The translations under genes and the position numbers were made by a program. Positions 35,122 through 43,745 of a stretch of DNA of 58,202 nucleotides are shown here, piece by piece. The stretch spans positions 1 through 58,202 of IMG/VR virus record IMGVR_UViG_3300021961_000114; one strand, 5' to 3'. Numbering within the stretch: the first letter of the stretch is position 1; each line of letters starts with the position of its first letter. This stretch comes from a virus. Below the pieces are notes generated by a model. That model did not search any database, was not told the DNA's origin, and was given only the letters and a program-made list of their open reading frames with translations.

Positions 35122-36414
35122 ATGTCAAGTCCATGTAACAGCTTAAACGTCCAGACAATCAAGATAAGCTCTTTAAGAGATCCATCCAGAGCAATTCAAT
35201 CGAATGATTATCTATTGTTGATTCAGAATGATTCACCAAACTACTATTCTCGAAAAACAACAATTAGTGATTTGGTGTCATATATAAGTGACCTTGACGG
35301 TAGTTACACTGGTAGTTTTACTGGTAGTTTTATAGGAATACACACTGGTAGTTTTACTGGTAGTTTTGTAGGCGACCACACTGGAGATCTTGTTGGAACA
35401 TCAAGTTGGGCTACAAATGCCGTAACTACTGAGACTGCTTCATATGTTGAGGGTTACGTATCTGGTTCAGGCACTACAGATTACTACGCATATTGGAAAA
35501 ATTCAGCCGAAGTAGCCGGTTCTGATTGGTTACGTCGTAATACCACTGGAACCGTCGCCGGGTTTGGATTGGCAGGAGCATATCCAGCCGCAACTGGCAG
35601 AGTTACATTGTATAGACCATTGGCAGTAAATAACTACATTGGTCAACAGTTTATTCAGTTCTCAGCATCTGCTGCTGGAATTAATTACATGTATGATATT
35701 GGATTGCAACCTGGTTCCAGCTACATAAGAACCGGTGCAAATTTTGCAATATATTATTCTGGTTCGTATGATGGAAATACCAGTTTTGTTTCTGCAAGTG
35801 AAAAAGACGGATACTGGAATCCAAATACCGCTGCTAAGAAAGGTATATATGGATGGACATCATTTGGTGTTCGTGGTCGTCTTATAGGTGTTGGACACTT
35901 CCCACAAACCAACAATGTTCAGGCTCAATTACACGTTCATTTGAGTAGTTCATTTGGTTGGCCTCAATACTATGCTGATAATGTGAGTCAAACTAACACT
36001 TACATTCCACATCGTAACGTATTCTTGGTCACATCTGGTAGCTCTTACACAAAGTTGATGAGAGTTAGTGGTAGTGGTCAACTCGACGTTCGTGGTGATA
36101 TCGTGGCATATTCAACATTTGCTTCATCAGACGCACGTTTGAAGGATGATATTGAACCAATCGAAGACGCAATTGGAAAATTGTCATCTTTGAATCCAGT
36201 TTCATTTGTTTGGAACAACACTGAACAATCAGATTTTGGTTTGATTGCTCAAGAAGTTGAAGATGTGTTCCCAGAGTTTGTCAAAGAAGACATGAACGGA
36301 TTTAAAGCAGTTAAATACAATTCGTTTGTATCATTGTTGATCAAAACTGTTCAAGAACAACAAGCATTGATAGAAGATCTACAAGATCGTGTATCTGCCT
36401 TGGAAGACAAATAA
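35122..36414 (+). CDS. Tail fibre with C-terminal S74 intramolecular chaperone
   Basis: 430 residues. N-terminal attachment part like the previous fibre (NDYLLLIQNDSPNYYSRKTT), then repeats of GSFTGSF around 60-90 (a beta-helical shaft pattern). The C-terminal 100 residues are a peptidase S74/endosialidase-type chaperone: SSDARLKDDIEPIEDAIGKL with the S-D-x-R-L-K signature, FGLIAQEVEDVFPEFV, and a coiled coil at the end. This domain trimerises the fibre and then cuts itself off at the Ser before D-A-R-L-K. Directly upstream of the Hint-domain protein (3 bases). Confidence 0.88.
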   Translation: MSSPCNSLNVQTIKISSLRDPSRAIQSNDYLLLIQNDSPNYYSRKTTISDLVSYISDLDGSYTGSFTGSFIGIHTGSFTGSFVGDHTGDLVGTSSWATNAVTTETASYVEGYVSGSGTTDYYAYWKNSAEVAGSDWLRRNTTGTVAGFGLAGAYPAATGRVTLYRPLAVNNYIGQQFIQFSASAAGINYMYDIGLQPGSSYIRTGANFAIYYSGSYDGNTSFVSASEKDGYWNPNTAAKKGIYGWTSFGVRGRLIGVGHFPQTNNVQAQLHVHLSSSFGWPQYYADNVSQTNTYIPHRNVFLVTSGSSYTKLMRVSGSGQLDVRGDIVAYSTFASSDARLKDDIEPIEDAIGKLSSLNPVSFVWNNTEQSDFGLIAQEVEDVFPEFVKEDMNGFKAVKYNSFVSLLIKTVQEQQALIEDLQDRVSALEDK

Positions 36415-36417
36415 TTT

Positions 36418-38322
36418 ATGTCTGCTATAACAAGACTAAATAGATCAGGTCCAATTGCATTTTCCCAACTCACAACGGGAACACCATATGGTTCTATTAA
36501 CAATTTGATAGACAATGTTGTTGGAACACCTCCGACTCAAAATATTTCTTTGTCTTCGTCGTTGGGGTTGTTGATGAGAAACACGGGTGATCCAGTAACA
36601 GACACTCAAAATGCTTTGGGAATTGGTATAGGATTGGTGACCCTCAATGATTTGGCTGATGCCAGAATGAGTGAGTTTTATGGAGGCAATTTTTTAAGTG
36701 CATCTATACAAGAATATGGAGTTAATCAAGGAGTTAGGTATACAAATTTTTATCCAGATAGTGTGGTGCCAAACGCGAATTTCTTAACTAGAGAAACGTC
36801 TAGTAGAGTATACAGATATGCTGTTTATTCAAAACCAGCAGCTTCTCCAGGGTCAGATTTTAGACTACAATATTCATATGTAAGACCAAATGATTCGGAT
36901 GAATATATTTCAAATCTCACCAGTAACAACATCTATAAAATTGTATTGAAAGATGTAGTTTCTAACGCATTTACATCTAGTATATTCACTGGAACTTGTT
37001 CATCAACATCTACAACAAGTCCAACAACATTGTTTCAATCCAACAATACAACAAACTTTCAAACAGCAATTGATTCGACCAAAGCATCAATCAATGCTAG
37101 TAGTGCTATATCAAGTCTTCAACGTCAAGATTTGAATTTTGTATGTAATTTTTTATCAACATTGATCAACACTCCTGAGACATATACACTCAGTGGATTT
37201 TCAAGAATAATATCTACATCGTGGCCATCTGGTGGCACCAGAACTTTTACAGTAGAAGGATTTATAGCAAATGTTGTAAATGGAGGAAGATATTTTGCCG
37301 GATATGTTTCTGCTTCTGGAGGAACGGGAACACTACCATATTCATATGCTATTTCTGATGCTACGACAACCACTGGAAATGCTAGTCTTGCGGTTTCTAC
37401 TATTTCAGATCCAAGTGCGTCTTCTTGTGGATCAGCCCCATCAATTACTATTTCAAATACATCGGTTACTCAAAGATGTGGCACAGCAGCACAAGTAACA
37501 AACAATCCTACTACCCCATTGCAAGTGAGGTTCAGTGGTAGTGCGATTTTCATAAATCCTTCTACAAATGCTTATAGTGCTACATACACACTAAATGCTG
37601 ATTGGATAAATTTGGCAAACAATCAATCTTTGTATGCCGCACCAGCTGGTATTGCACAATTGTTGCCAACATTCAGTCCATCTACGTTTACTTTAGCACC
37701 TGGTGCGACACAAATTGTTCAATATGGGTTCGGTTTACCATATTATAATCAATCATATCAAAGTTCAAGTTTTTCAGCACGTGCTACATTTGCGGCATCT
37801 TTTGCAACATCTCCAAGCCCAACCGTGTTGCAAGGTCAGGTATCTGCAACTTTAGACAAATCAGTATGTTATGTAGCTGCTCCACCTCCAAGTGGTGGCG
37901 GTGGTGGATGTCCAGCTGCTTGGCAATTGATGGAAACTCTTGAACGTGGATTTATACCTGCTAGAGAAATCCAAATTGGCATGCATTTACGTGACATACA
38001 AGATGGTTTGTGGAACAAAGTCACAGTTGCTTACATCGCTAAGGCACCAATCTACAGAACCACAATCAATGGTAATGATTTTGATGTAGACGACAGTCAT
38101 CAATGGTATGTTGGTAACGATGTATGGAAGGTTGTTACCGAAGTTAAGAAGGGTGACAAGCTTGAAGGCACCGAAGGTGAAGTATTGACTGTAGATGACA
38201 ATATCTTGTTGTTTGAAGAAGAAGAATACATGCACTTGAATTGTGAAAACCAGAGATTTGTTATGGGAACTAATGTCATAGGTCACAATTTCCCACTCAA
38301 GGTTCCTATCGTAAAAAATTGA
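36418..38322 (+). CDS. Virion adhesin with C-terminal Hint (intein-like) domain
   Basis: 634 residues. The first 490 residues are Ser/Thr/Asn-rich beta structure, as in tail adhesins. After the linker PPPSGGGGG a Hint fold begins at Cys498 (CPAAWQLMETLERGFIPARE, IQIGMHLRD), continues with the block B-like DDSHQW (His561) and ends in VIGHN (His623-Asn624) followed by Phe. Hint domains perform an N-S acyl shift at the first Cys and can cleave the chain there. Because the residue after Asn is Phe, splicing is unlikely and self-cleavage at Cys498 more likely. Similar Hint tails occur in virion proteins of aquatic phages. Confidence 0.72.
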   Translation: MSAITRLNRSGPIAFSQLTTGTPYGSINNLIDNVVGTPPTQNISLSSSLGLLMRNTGDPVTDTQNALGIGIGLVTLNDLADARMSEFYGGNFLSASIQEYGVNQGVRYTNFYPDSVVPNANFLTRETSSRVYRYAVYSKPAASPGSDFRLQYSYVRPNDSDEYISNLTSNNIYKIVLKDVVSNAFTSSIFTGTCSSTSTTSPTTLFQSNNTTNFQTAIDSTKASINASSAISSLQRQDLNFVCNFLSTLINTPETYTLSGFSRIISTSWPSGGTRTFTVEGFIANVVNGGRYFAGYVSASGGTGTLPYSYAISDATTTTGNASLAVSTISDPSASSCGSAPSITISNTSVTQRCGTAAQVTNNPTTPLQVRFSGSAIFINPSTNAYSATYTLNADWINLANNQSLYAAPAGIAQLLPTFSPSTFTLAPGATQIVQYGFGLPYYNQSYQSSSFSARATFAASFATSPSPTVLQGQVSATLDKSVCYVAAPPPSGGGGGCPAAWQLMETLERGFIPAREIQIGMHLRDIQDGLWNKVTVAYIAKAPIYRTTINGNDFDVDDSHQWYVGNDVWKVVTEVKKGDKLEGTEGEVLTVDDNILLFEEEEYMHLNCENQRFVMGTNVIGHNFPLKVPIVKN

Positions 38323-38349
38323 TTTTTCGTATCTTGACAAATATATATT
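38323..38349 (+). promoter_or_regulatory. Overlapping promoters upstream of hsp20
   Basis: TTTTTC (38323-38328), 13 bases, TATATATT (38342-38349); a TTGACA at 38334-38339 with TAAATT at 38358-38363 (18 bases) gives a second, sigma70-like promoter. Confidence 0.45.
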
Positions 38350-38372
38350 CTTGATGGTAAATTACCGTCACG

Positions 38373-38426
38373 GCAACGCTCGAGTGAGGTTGCTATGATA
38401 ATAAGTTCAATAGAATTATTATAAAA
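38373..38426 (+). promoter_or_regulatory. Structured 5' leader of hsp20
   Basis: GCAAC(38373-38377)/GTTGC(38389-38393) with CTC/GAG inside, followed by an AT-only hairpin ATAATAA/TTATTAT just before the Shine-Dalgarno AAAGGA. Weak AT hairpins next to the ribosome site are typical of heat-responsive leaders, but here the site itself is not paired. Confidence 0.4.
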
Positions 38427-38440
38427 AAGAAAGGAAATAT

Positions 38441-38923
38441 ATGAGTATTGTTAGATATAAAGTGCCTGCATTGCGTCCTACTTCTAAGGACGATTTCGTA
38501 ACCCCATTCGACAAGTTGTTCGATGAGGTTTTTGCAAATACCTTCCCAGAACTTACAAAGGATTTTGGTGTGGGTTTCTTCGAAAAGCAAAGTTATCCCC
38601 GTGTAGACGTAATTGATTATTCAGACCGAATTGAGGTTGTAGCTGAGATTCCTGGTCTTGATCGTGACGAGGTTGGTGTTGAAATTGAGGAGAATCTATT
38701 GATTATCAGTGGTCAGAAGACCAAGACTGTTAATGATAGTGACACCAAACGCACCTACATTCGTAAAGAATTGAAGCACAGTAGTTTCAAACGTGCTTTT
38801 GTGTTGAGTGATGTGTTTGATAAGGACACACCGTCTGCTAAGTTTGAAAATGGATTGTTAACGGTTACTGTGAAGAAGGTTAAACCTACACCTCCTACCA
38901 GTAAAAAGGTTAAAATCACATAA
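38441..38923 (+). CDS. Small heat-shock protein, Hsp20 family
   Basis: 160 residues. Alpha-crystallin domain from about 50 to 145: PRVDVIDYSDRIEVVAEIPGLDRDEVGVEIEENLLIISGQK and, near the end, SAKFENGLLTVTVKK, containing the G-x-L (GLL) motif; a short basic tail follows. ATP-independent holdase that keeps unfolded proteins soluble; many T4-like phages carry one, possibly for virion assembly. Good Shine-Dalgarno (AAAGGAAA) and a long structured leader, unlike the late genes. Confidence 0.93.
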   Translation: MSIVRYKVPALRPTSKDDFVTPFDKLFDEVFANTFPELTKDFGVGFFEKQSYPRVDVIDYSDRIEVVAEIPGLDRDEVGVEIEENLLIISGQKTKTVNDSDTKRTYIRKELKHSSFKRAFVLSDVFDKDTPSAKFENGLLTVTVKKVKPTPPTSKKVKIT

Positions 38924-38949
38924 TTACACAGTAAATTGGTTATATTCTA

Positions 38950-38977
38950 CCCTCCATTTAAAGTGGAGGGTTTTTTA
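38950..38977 (+). terminator. Rho-independent terminator of hsp20
   Basis: CCCTCCA(38950-38956)/TGGAGGG(38964-38970), then six T. Confidence 0.88.
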
Positions 38978-38986
38978 TTTGTATTG

Positions 38987-38995
38987 ATATTTATA
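38987..38995 (+). promoter_or_regulatory. Late promoter motif ATATTTATA
   Basis: Three bases before ATG 38999, which supports that start over the in-frame ATG at 38936 within the terminator region. Confidence 0.5.
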
Positions 38996-38998
38996 TAT

Positions 38999-40114
38999 AT
39001 GATAAAATTTAGGCATCTAGTAATGTTCACATCTATGTTGATCGCAGGTTGCGCTGCTTTCTTTAGTGTGTATGGTATCGGACTACTATTTTCTGGCGCA
39101 GTAGTTGCTGCTATGATTATGGCTAGTTCATTGGAGTTGGGTAAGCTTGTAACTACATCATGGTTGTTTAGATATTGGCACATTGCCAACAAGTTAATGA
39201 AGGTTTATATGGTTATTGCCGTTGTGGTATTGATGTGTATTACTTCGTTGGGTATCTTTGGATATTTGACCGCTGCTTATCAAAAGTCTTCGTTGGAGAC
39301 CGAATTGGCAAACACAAAAATTACAACTTTGGAAGCTCAAAAATTAGAAGAGACCAAAAAGTTAGACAACGTAAGATCAACCATTGACAAATTGTTGGCA
39401 TTAAGAAGTAGTCAAGAGTCAAGATTGGGTGAAAGTATGACCAATGCTCTTATTGCTAGAAATCCAGTTCAACTACAAATGCTTCAAAACCAAATCAACG
39501 AACAAATTGAGGGGTTAAATAAGCAGATTGAAAATGAAAATGAAAAGTTGAAGACCGCATCTACAAAATCTACTAAGATTGATGATGAAATTTTTAAGTT
39601 GAAGATTGACAATAGTCAGAAGAAGGATATTACTACATTCAAGTTTGTTGCGAAGGAGTTTAACTCTGATATTAACACCGTTGTGAAGTGGTTTATCATA
39701 GTATTGATTACTGTATTCGATCCTCTTGCTGTGGTTTTATTGTTGGCATACAACATGTCTGAGAACTATCGTGAAGTTGAGTCTGACAAGGAATACGAAC
39801 TTTACAAGAAGAAAGATAAGGAAGAAAAGAAAAAATCAGTGTATGACCAACCAGAACCAGTTCAAGAAGTCAAGCCAACAGTGATTGAGAAAATTGTTGA
39901 GGTTGAAAAGCCTGTTGAAACAATTGTTGAGAAAATTGTTGAGGTTGAAAAACCAGTGGAAGTTATTAAAGAGGTTGAAAAACAAGTTGAGGTGGAAAAA
40001 ATTGTTGAAAAACCAACAGAAGTAATTAGAGAAGTTGAAAAGCCAGTCGAAAAAGTAGTGGAGAAAGTCAAGAGAATAAATGTTGGCGGATTGAGAAGAA
40101 TGTTCAGCTTCTAA
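38999..40114 (+). CDS. Membrane protein with coiled coil and VEKPVE repeats, 371 aa
   Basis: Three hydrophobic helices at the N-terminus (about 5-22, 25-45, 66-90), a coiled coil (about 95-215), a further membrane helix near 230-252 (WFIIVLITVFDPLAVVLLLA) and a C-terminal tail made of repeated VEKPVE/EKIVEVEKP units (about 290-360) ending INVGGLRRMFSF. The D-P-L-A-V in the last helix is a recurrent feature of phage membrane proteins of this build. Function unknown; inner-membrane anchor or lysis-related roles are possible. Confidence 0.7.
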   Translation: MIKFRHLVMFTSMLIAGCAAFFSVYGIGLLFSGAVVAAMIMASSLELGKLVTTSWLFRYWHIANKLMKVYMVIAVVVLMCITSLGIFGYLTAAYQKSSLETELANTKITTLEAQKLEETKKLDNVRSTIDKLLALRSSQESRLGESMTNALIARNPVQLQMLQNQINEQIEGLNKQIENENEKLKTASTKSTKIDDEIFKLKIDNSQKKDITTFKFVAKEFNSDINTVVKWFIIVLITVFDPLAVVLLLAYNMSENYREVESDKEYELYKKKDKEEKKKSVYDQPEPVQEVKPTVIEKIVEVEKPVETIVEKIVEVEKPVEVIKEVEKQVEVEKIVEKPTEVIREVEKPVEKVVEKVKRINVGGLRRMFSF

Positions 40115-40126
40115 AATAAAAATTCG

Positions 40127-40151
40127 TTTTTCATACGTCTAACTATATATT
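40127..40151 (+). promoter_or_regulatory. Promoter of the TTTTC-TATATATT class
   Basis: TTTTTC (40127-40132), 11 bases, TATATATT (40144-40151), upstream of the 45-aa gene and the sigma-factor operon. Confidence 0.45.
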
Positions 40152-40161
40152 ACTGTTAACT

Positions 40162-40299
40162 ATGAATAACGAAGAGCTTTTAGAACTGCGTCGAATTCTT
40201 CTTGATGCAAACGAAAATAATGATTGGTCTACTGTAGAAGAAGCAATTGACTTTATTAATGAGTTTGTAGATTTCGATGATGATACCGACGAACTATGA
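40162..40299 (+). CDS. Small acidic protein, 45 aa
   Basis: ATG 40162: MNNEELLELRRILLDANENN, then an acidic tail (DFDDDTDEL). Its TGA overlaps the next ATG (ATGA at 40296-40299). Unknown; position before the late sigma factor suggests a regulatory partner (inference). Confidence 0.6.
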   Translation: MNNEELLELRRILLDANENNDWSTVEEAIDFINEFVDFDDDTDEL

Positions 40300-40640
40300 T
40301 CACAACTATATTAGTTACACTCCTTACATTGTCCATCGGCGTTGCCGTCTTTTTTTACGTTTCTCTTAAAAAGGCATTGGAACGAATTGATGTATTAGAA
40401 TCTGAGTTGGATACCATTGAAAAGCTGAATACAGAACTTGGCCAATGGGTCGTTGATTTTAGAAAACTTGTATCTAATGTATACAAAAAGTTGAAAAGTG
40501 TTGATGAGCGTGGTATCTTTGAAAAAGACGACGATGTTGGCTTTCTTTTCCAAGAAATGGTAACTATTGTCGAAGAATGTAATAAAAGGATAACAGATAA
40601 TGACGACAATCTCAGTAATGAAGAACAAAACAAAAAGTAA
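40296..40640 (+). CDS. Membrane-anchored coiled-coil protein, 114 aa
   Basis: N-terminal membrane helix (residues 4-25, ILVTLLTLSIGVAVFFYVSL), then a coiled coil (26-60) and an acidic tail. Overlaps both neighbours. Unknown function. Confidence 0.68.
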   Translation: MITTILVTLLTLSIGVAVFFYVSLKKALERIDVLESELDTIEKLNTELGQWVVDFRKLVSNVYKKLKSVDERGIFEKDDDVGFLFQEMVTIVEECNKRITDNDDNLSNEEQNKK

Positions 40641-41601
40641 AACCTTATCTTCTAAGAAGAAAAGCAATTCTGTTCTTTCCAAAAAAACGAAGAAACAGAA
40701 ACTCAAGGTTATTTATGATGTAAAAATCAAGAAGCCAAAGTCTGTTGCCAAGAAAAAGACCAAAATCAAATCGGATGATAAACCCATAGAGTCCCGTATA
40801 GAGATTGAAGTAAAACGAGACAGTGATGTTGATATTATCCCAAAGGCCGAGACCGATATTGATGTAGACGATGATACTGTCACACTTGATGATGAACCAA
40901 AGAGGGTCAGACGCCGTGGTAGAAACAAGAAAGAGAAGATCTATTTTAGCAAGGCTACAGAAGAAGCCATTATTGAGTATAACGCAGAGGAAAACTTTGA
41001 TATTAGAAATACCATCTATAATGAACGTATCAAGTTTAGTTTTGAAAAGTTGGTAGAAAACATTTATAATACATTCAAGTTTACTTATTTTGACAATGGC
41101 CCACTTGAGGTTCAAAAAGAAACGGTCACACATCTTGTAGCTAACATACATAAGTTCCAAGCTGGTAAAGGAAAAGCATTTAGTTATTTCAGTATTGTTG
41201 CTAAGAACTATTTGATTTTCCACAACAATAACAACTACAAACGTTTCAACCAACACGTTGATATCAGTGAAACTCCATCAGAAGATACTGTGTGTCTACA
41301 GACTGAGGATGCTCATCATAAAGATGTTCAGACTCAAGAGTTGATGCACTTGTTGATTGATTACTGGGAGAAGAACATTACCAAGATCTTTAGTAAATCT
41401 AAGGATCTAAACATTGCTTATGCGGTGATTGAATTGTTCCGTAACTGTGATCGAATTGAGAGTTTCAACAAGAAGACATTGTATTTGTATATTCGTGAAA
41501 TTAGCAATTGTAAGACTCAACAAATTACCAAGGTATTGAATAAGATGAAGAGTTATCAAACTGCGGTCATGAAGAATTATATGAATCGTGGAACAGTCTG
41601 A
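40600..41601 (+). CDS. Late transcription sigma factor, T4 gp55-like
   Basis: 333 residues. A long Lys-rich disordered N-terminus (1-115) precedes the conserved part: FSFEKLVENIYNTFKFTYFD, HLVANIHKFQAGKGKAFSYFSIVAKNYLIFHNNNNYKR (about 180-220), the signature of phage late sigma factors related to T4 gp55 (sigma region 2-like), and a helical C-terminus that may contact the clamp loader/sliding clamp. It would direct host RNA polymerase to short AT-rich late promoters, here probably ATATTTAT. An alternative ATG is at 40618. A terminator follows. Confidence 0.82.
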   Translation: MTTISVMKNKTKSKTLSSKKKSNSVLSKKTKKQKLKVIYDVKIKKPKSVAKKKTKIKSDDKPIESRIEIEVKRDSDVDIIPKAETDIDVDDDTVTLDDEPKRVRRRGRNKKEKIYFSKATEEAIIEYNAEENFDIRNTIYNERIKFSFEKLVENIYNTFKFTYFDNGPLEVQKETVTHLVANIHKFQAGKGKAFSYFSIVAKNYLIFHNNNNYKRFNQHVDISETPSEDTVCLQTEDAHHKDVQTQELMHLLIDYWEKNITKIFSKSKDLNIAYAVIELFRNCDRIESFNKKTLYLYIREISNCKTQQITKVLNKMKSYQTAVMKNYMNRGTV

Positions 41602-41629
41602 TTCGATAGAATAAATAGTATAAAAACAA

Positions 41630-41657
41630 AACCAATCGACAAAACGATTGGTTTTTT
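41630..41657 (+). terminator. Rho-independent terminator after the sigma factor
   Basis: AACCAATCG/CGATTGGTT stem with loop ACAAAA, then T-run; the next late motif starts at once. Confidence 0.88.
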
Positions 41658-41666
41658 CTATTTATT
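41658..41666 (+). promoter_or_regulatory. Late promoter motif CTATTTATT of the baseplate operon
   Basis: Four bases before ATG 41671. Confidence 0.5.
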
Positions 41667-41670
41667 GAGT

Positions 41671-42021
41671 ATGGATACTAACTTTGAGATATACAAGGGA
41701 AAGAACTTCTCTGGTCTATGTAAGGACATAGTGAAAAACTCAGAAAGTAAGAAGGATCAAATTGACATTCTTATTTCTGAACTACGTTCTTTGATTAAGA
41801 CTGTAAATGATGCGGTTATTATTGTTCCGTTAATCAAAGACTATTATGACGTTGGAGTCAAGAACGATGAACAATTGGTTAAATTGGCTTCTATTGTTCA
41901 GAAATTGGTTGCCAAAGGTGAAGCTAGTGGTGAAGGAAATTCAATGATACTATCCGACGATGAAAGAAGACAGTTGATGGAGGATGTGGTATCAATTGCC
42001 AAGGTCACAAAACAAGATTAA
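41671..42021 (+). CDS. Hypothetical virion-operon protein, 116 aa
   Basis: Starts at ATG 41671 (a TTG six bases earlier is possible). Mostly helical: MDTNFEIYKGKNFSGLCKDI, QIDILISELRSLIKTVNDAV. First gene of the tail/baseplate operon; phages of this type often carry a small helical protein here, but I cannot assign it. Confidence 0.68.
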   Translation: MDTNFEIYKGKNFSGLCKDIVKNSESKKDQIDILISELRSLIKTVNDAVIIVPLIKDYYDVGVKNDEQLVKLASIVQKLVAKGEASGEGNSMILSDDERRQLMEDVVSIAKVTKQD

Positions 42022-42023
42022 TT

Positions 42024-43739
42024 ATGGCAGACTCATCAACAGATATTTCCAGATACGTGACCAATCAGAATCCGTCTGGTAGAAACATAGACCCTTCAAA
42101 TAGAATTGGAGACAATCCAAATTTTCAATTGGCTGTGGTAGTTGATGTTATTCTCAATGACCAACATCCATTCTTTAGTAAAAGTCCAGATGATCCAAGT
42201 TCAAGACCAACGATCACTATAAATCCACAACAAATACCAGTCAACTATAAGAACGATGTTCCAAATAGTAATGATGTGGACTATAGTTTTATTGGTCGTG
42301 CTAAGGTAAGAATACTAGAGTTGGAAAAGAAAACACCAATTGAAAAATTACCATGGGCTATACCATTGGATAATACCATAACACAATTTCCGTTATTGAA
42401 CGAACAAGTTATGGTCATAAAAGTTGGTGGTAATTTCTACTACACAAAGCCTTTTAATCGTTTCAATTTTGTAGGAACAAATGTAGACTTTGTTACTGAG
42501 TCTGGTTTGAGTAATGATAATACCAGTGCTACTCCAGCAAATGCTGATACTCTCAGAAAGAGTTATATTTCACACCCATTCTTCAAAGCAATAACAAAAG
42601 TGGGATATTTGGGTGACTATTTTATATTGAACCCATTTATTCGTAGTGTAAGAAAGTTTGAGGGTGATACTGTTGTTGAAAGTAGATTCGGACAATCAAT
42701 AAGATTCACAGCCTATGACGACATTAGAAGCAATGATAAATCAAAATATCTATCGTATGCAATTAATTCTAATCTATTCAGAGAATCTGTTGCCGGTGGT
42801 TACGGTAATCCTCGCATAATTCTAAGAAACCGACAGAGAAATATTGCGTTGGATAAACCACAACAACTACATCCAAAGTTGCCTCCAATTCCACCCATAA
42901 CAGAACGTGAGAAAAATTATGGTGGACAAATTGAAGAGGATATCAACAACGATGGAACTACAATTGAGATAAACAGTGGATCGCCAATAAGTGATTGGAA
43001 AACTACTGTTTATAAAAGCATGTTTGGTGTTACCAGAAACGATAGAAAACCAACTGAAGAACAAGTTAAGTTTAATCCGCCAGGCTCTTCAAACTTTGAG
43101 TTTCCAACATTAAATGGCGATCAACTAATATTGAACACTGACAGAATTGTTCTTAGTAGTCGATTTGCTGAAACACTACATTTTAGTAAAAAGCGTTATG
43201 GCATTGCTACAGATTCGGATTATACCGTTGATGCAAATGATCAAATTGTTTTGACCACAAACAGAGTAGCTTGTGTAAACGCGCCACAGATTTTTTTAGG
43301 ACAATATGGAGAAACAAACGAACCTGCACTACTCGGACAAACTACTGTTGATTGGCTTTATGATCTTTGTAATTGGTTACTTGATCACGTTCATTGGTAT
43401 CATCACGTTCATCCTCATCCTCACGGTCATGATGACGCTGGTCAGATTACTCAAGAAAATACCAACGATGCTAATCCCGACCAAACACAAATCCCCGTTC
43501 AACAGATAACACTAAAATTGTTGCGTGATAATCTACACAAAACTTTGAGCCGTCGTGTTTATTTGACCGGTGGTGGATACGCACCTGGATCAAATGGTGT
43601 GAAACCAGTGGGAAGCGGTGCAGAATGTGCGCCTCCAGTAGTAATCAATACTGTGACTGGTGAGGGTGCTATAGGAGACTTCAAGGGTAGAAATCGTAGA
43701 GAAGGTCCAGTTCAGATTGAGTTTGAATTCACAAATTAA
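42024..43739 (+). CDS. Putative baseplate spike/hub protein with His-rich tip motif
   Basis: 571 residues. A beta-rich domain about 75-160 (VRILELEKK..., QFPLLNEQVMVIKVGG, reminiscent of the OB-fold of T4 gp5-type spikes), FGQSIRFTAYDD near 227, and a repetitive strand region (QLILNTDRIVLSSR, DQIVLTTNRV) as in spike beta-helices. HWYHHVHPHPHGHDD near 472-486 is an H-x-H-rich segment; such motifs bind iron at spike tips. Position just before the baseplate wedge genes fits a central spike or hub role. Not certain. Confidence 0.6.
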   Translation: MADSSTDISRYVTNQNPSGRNIDPSNRIGDNPNFQLAVVVDVILNDQHPFFSKSPDDPSSRPTITINPQQIPVNYKNDVPNSNDVDYSFIGRAKVRILELEKKTPIEKLPWAIPLDNTITQFPLLNEQVMVIKVGGNFYYTKPFNRFNFVGTNVDFVTESGLSNDNTSATPANADTLRKSYISHPFFKAITKVGYLGDYFILNPFIRSVRKFEGDTVVESRFGQSIRFTAYDDIRSNDKSKYLSYAINSNLFRESVAGGYGNPRIILRNRQRNIALDKPQQLHPKLPPIPPITEREKNYGGQIEEDINNDGTTIEINSGSPISDWKTTVYKSMFGVTRNDRKPTEEQVKFNPPGSSNFEFPTLNGDQLILNTDRIVLSSRFAETLHFSKKRYGIATDSDYTVDANDQIVLTTNRVACVNAPQIFLGQYGETNEPALLGQTTVDWLYDLCNWLLDHVHWYHHVHPHPHGHDDAGQITQENTNDANPDQTQIPVQQITLKLLRDNLHKTLSRRVYLTGGGYAPGSNGVKPVGSGAECAPPVVINTVTGEGAIGDFKGRNRREGPVQIEFEFTN

Positions 43740-43745
43740 GATATT

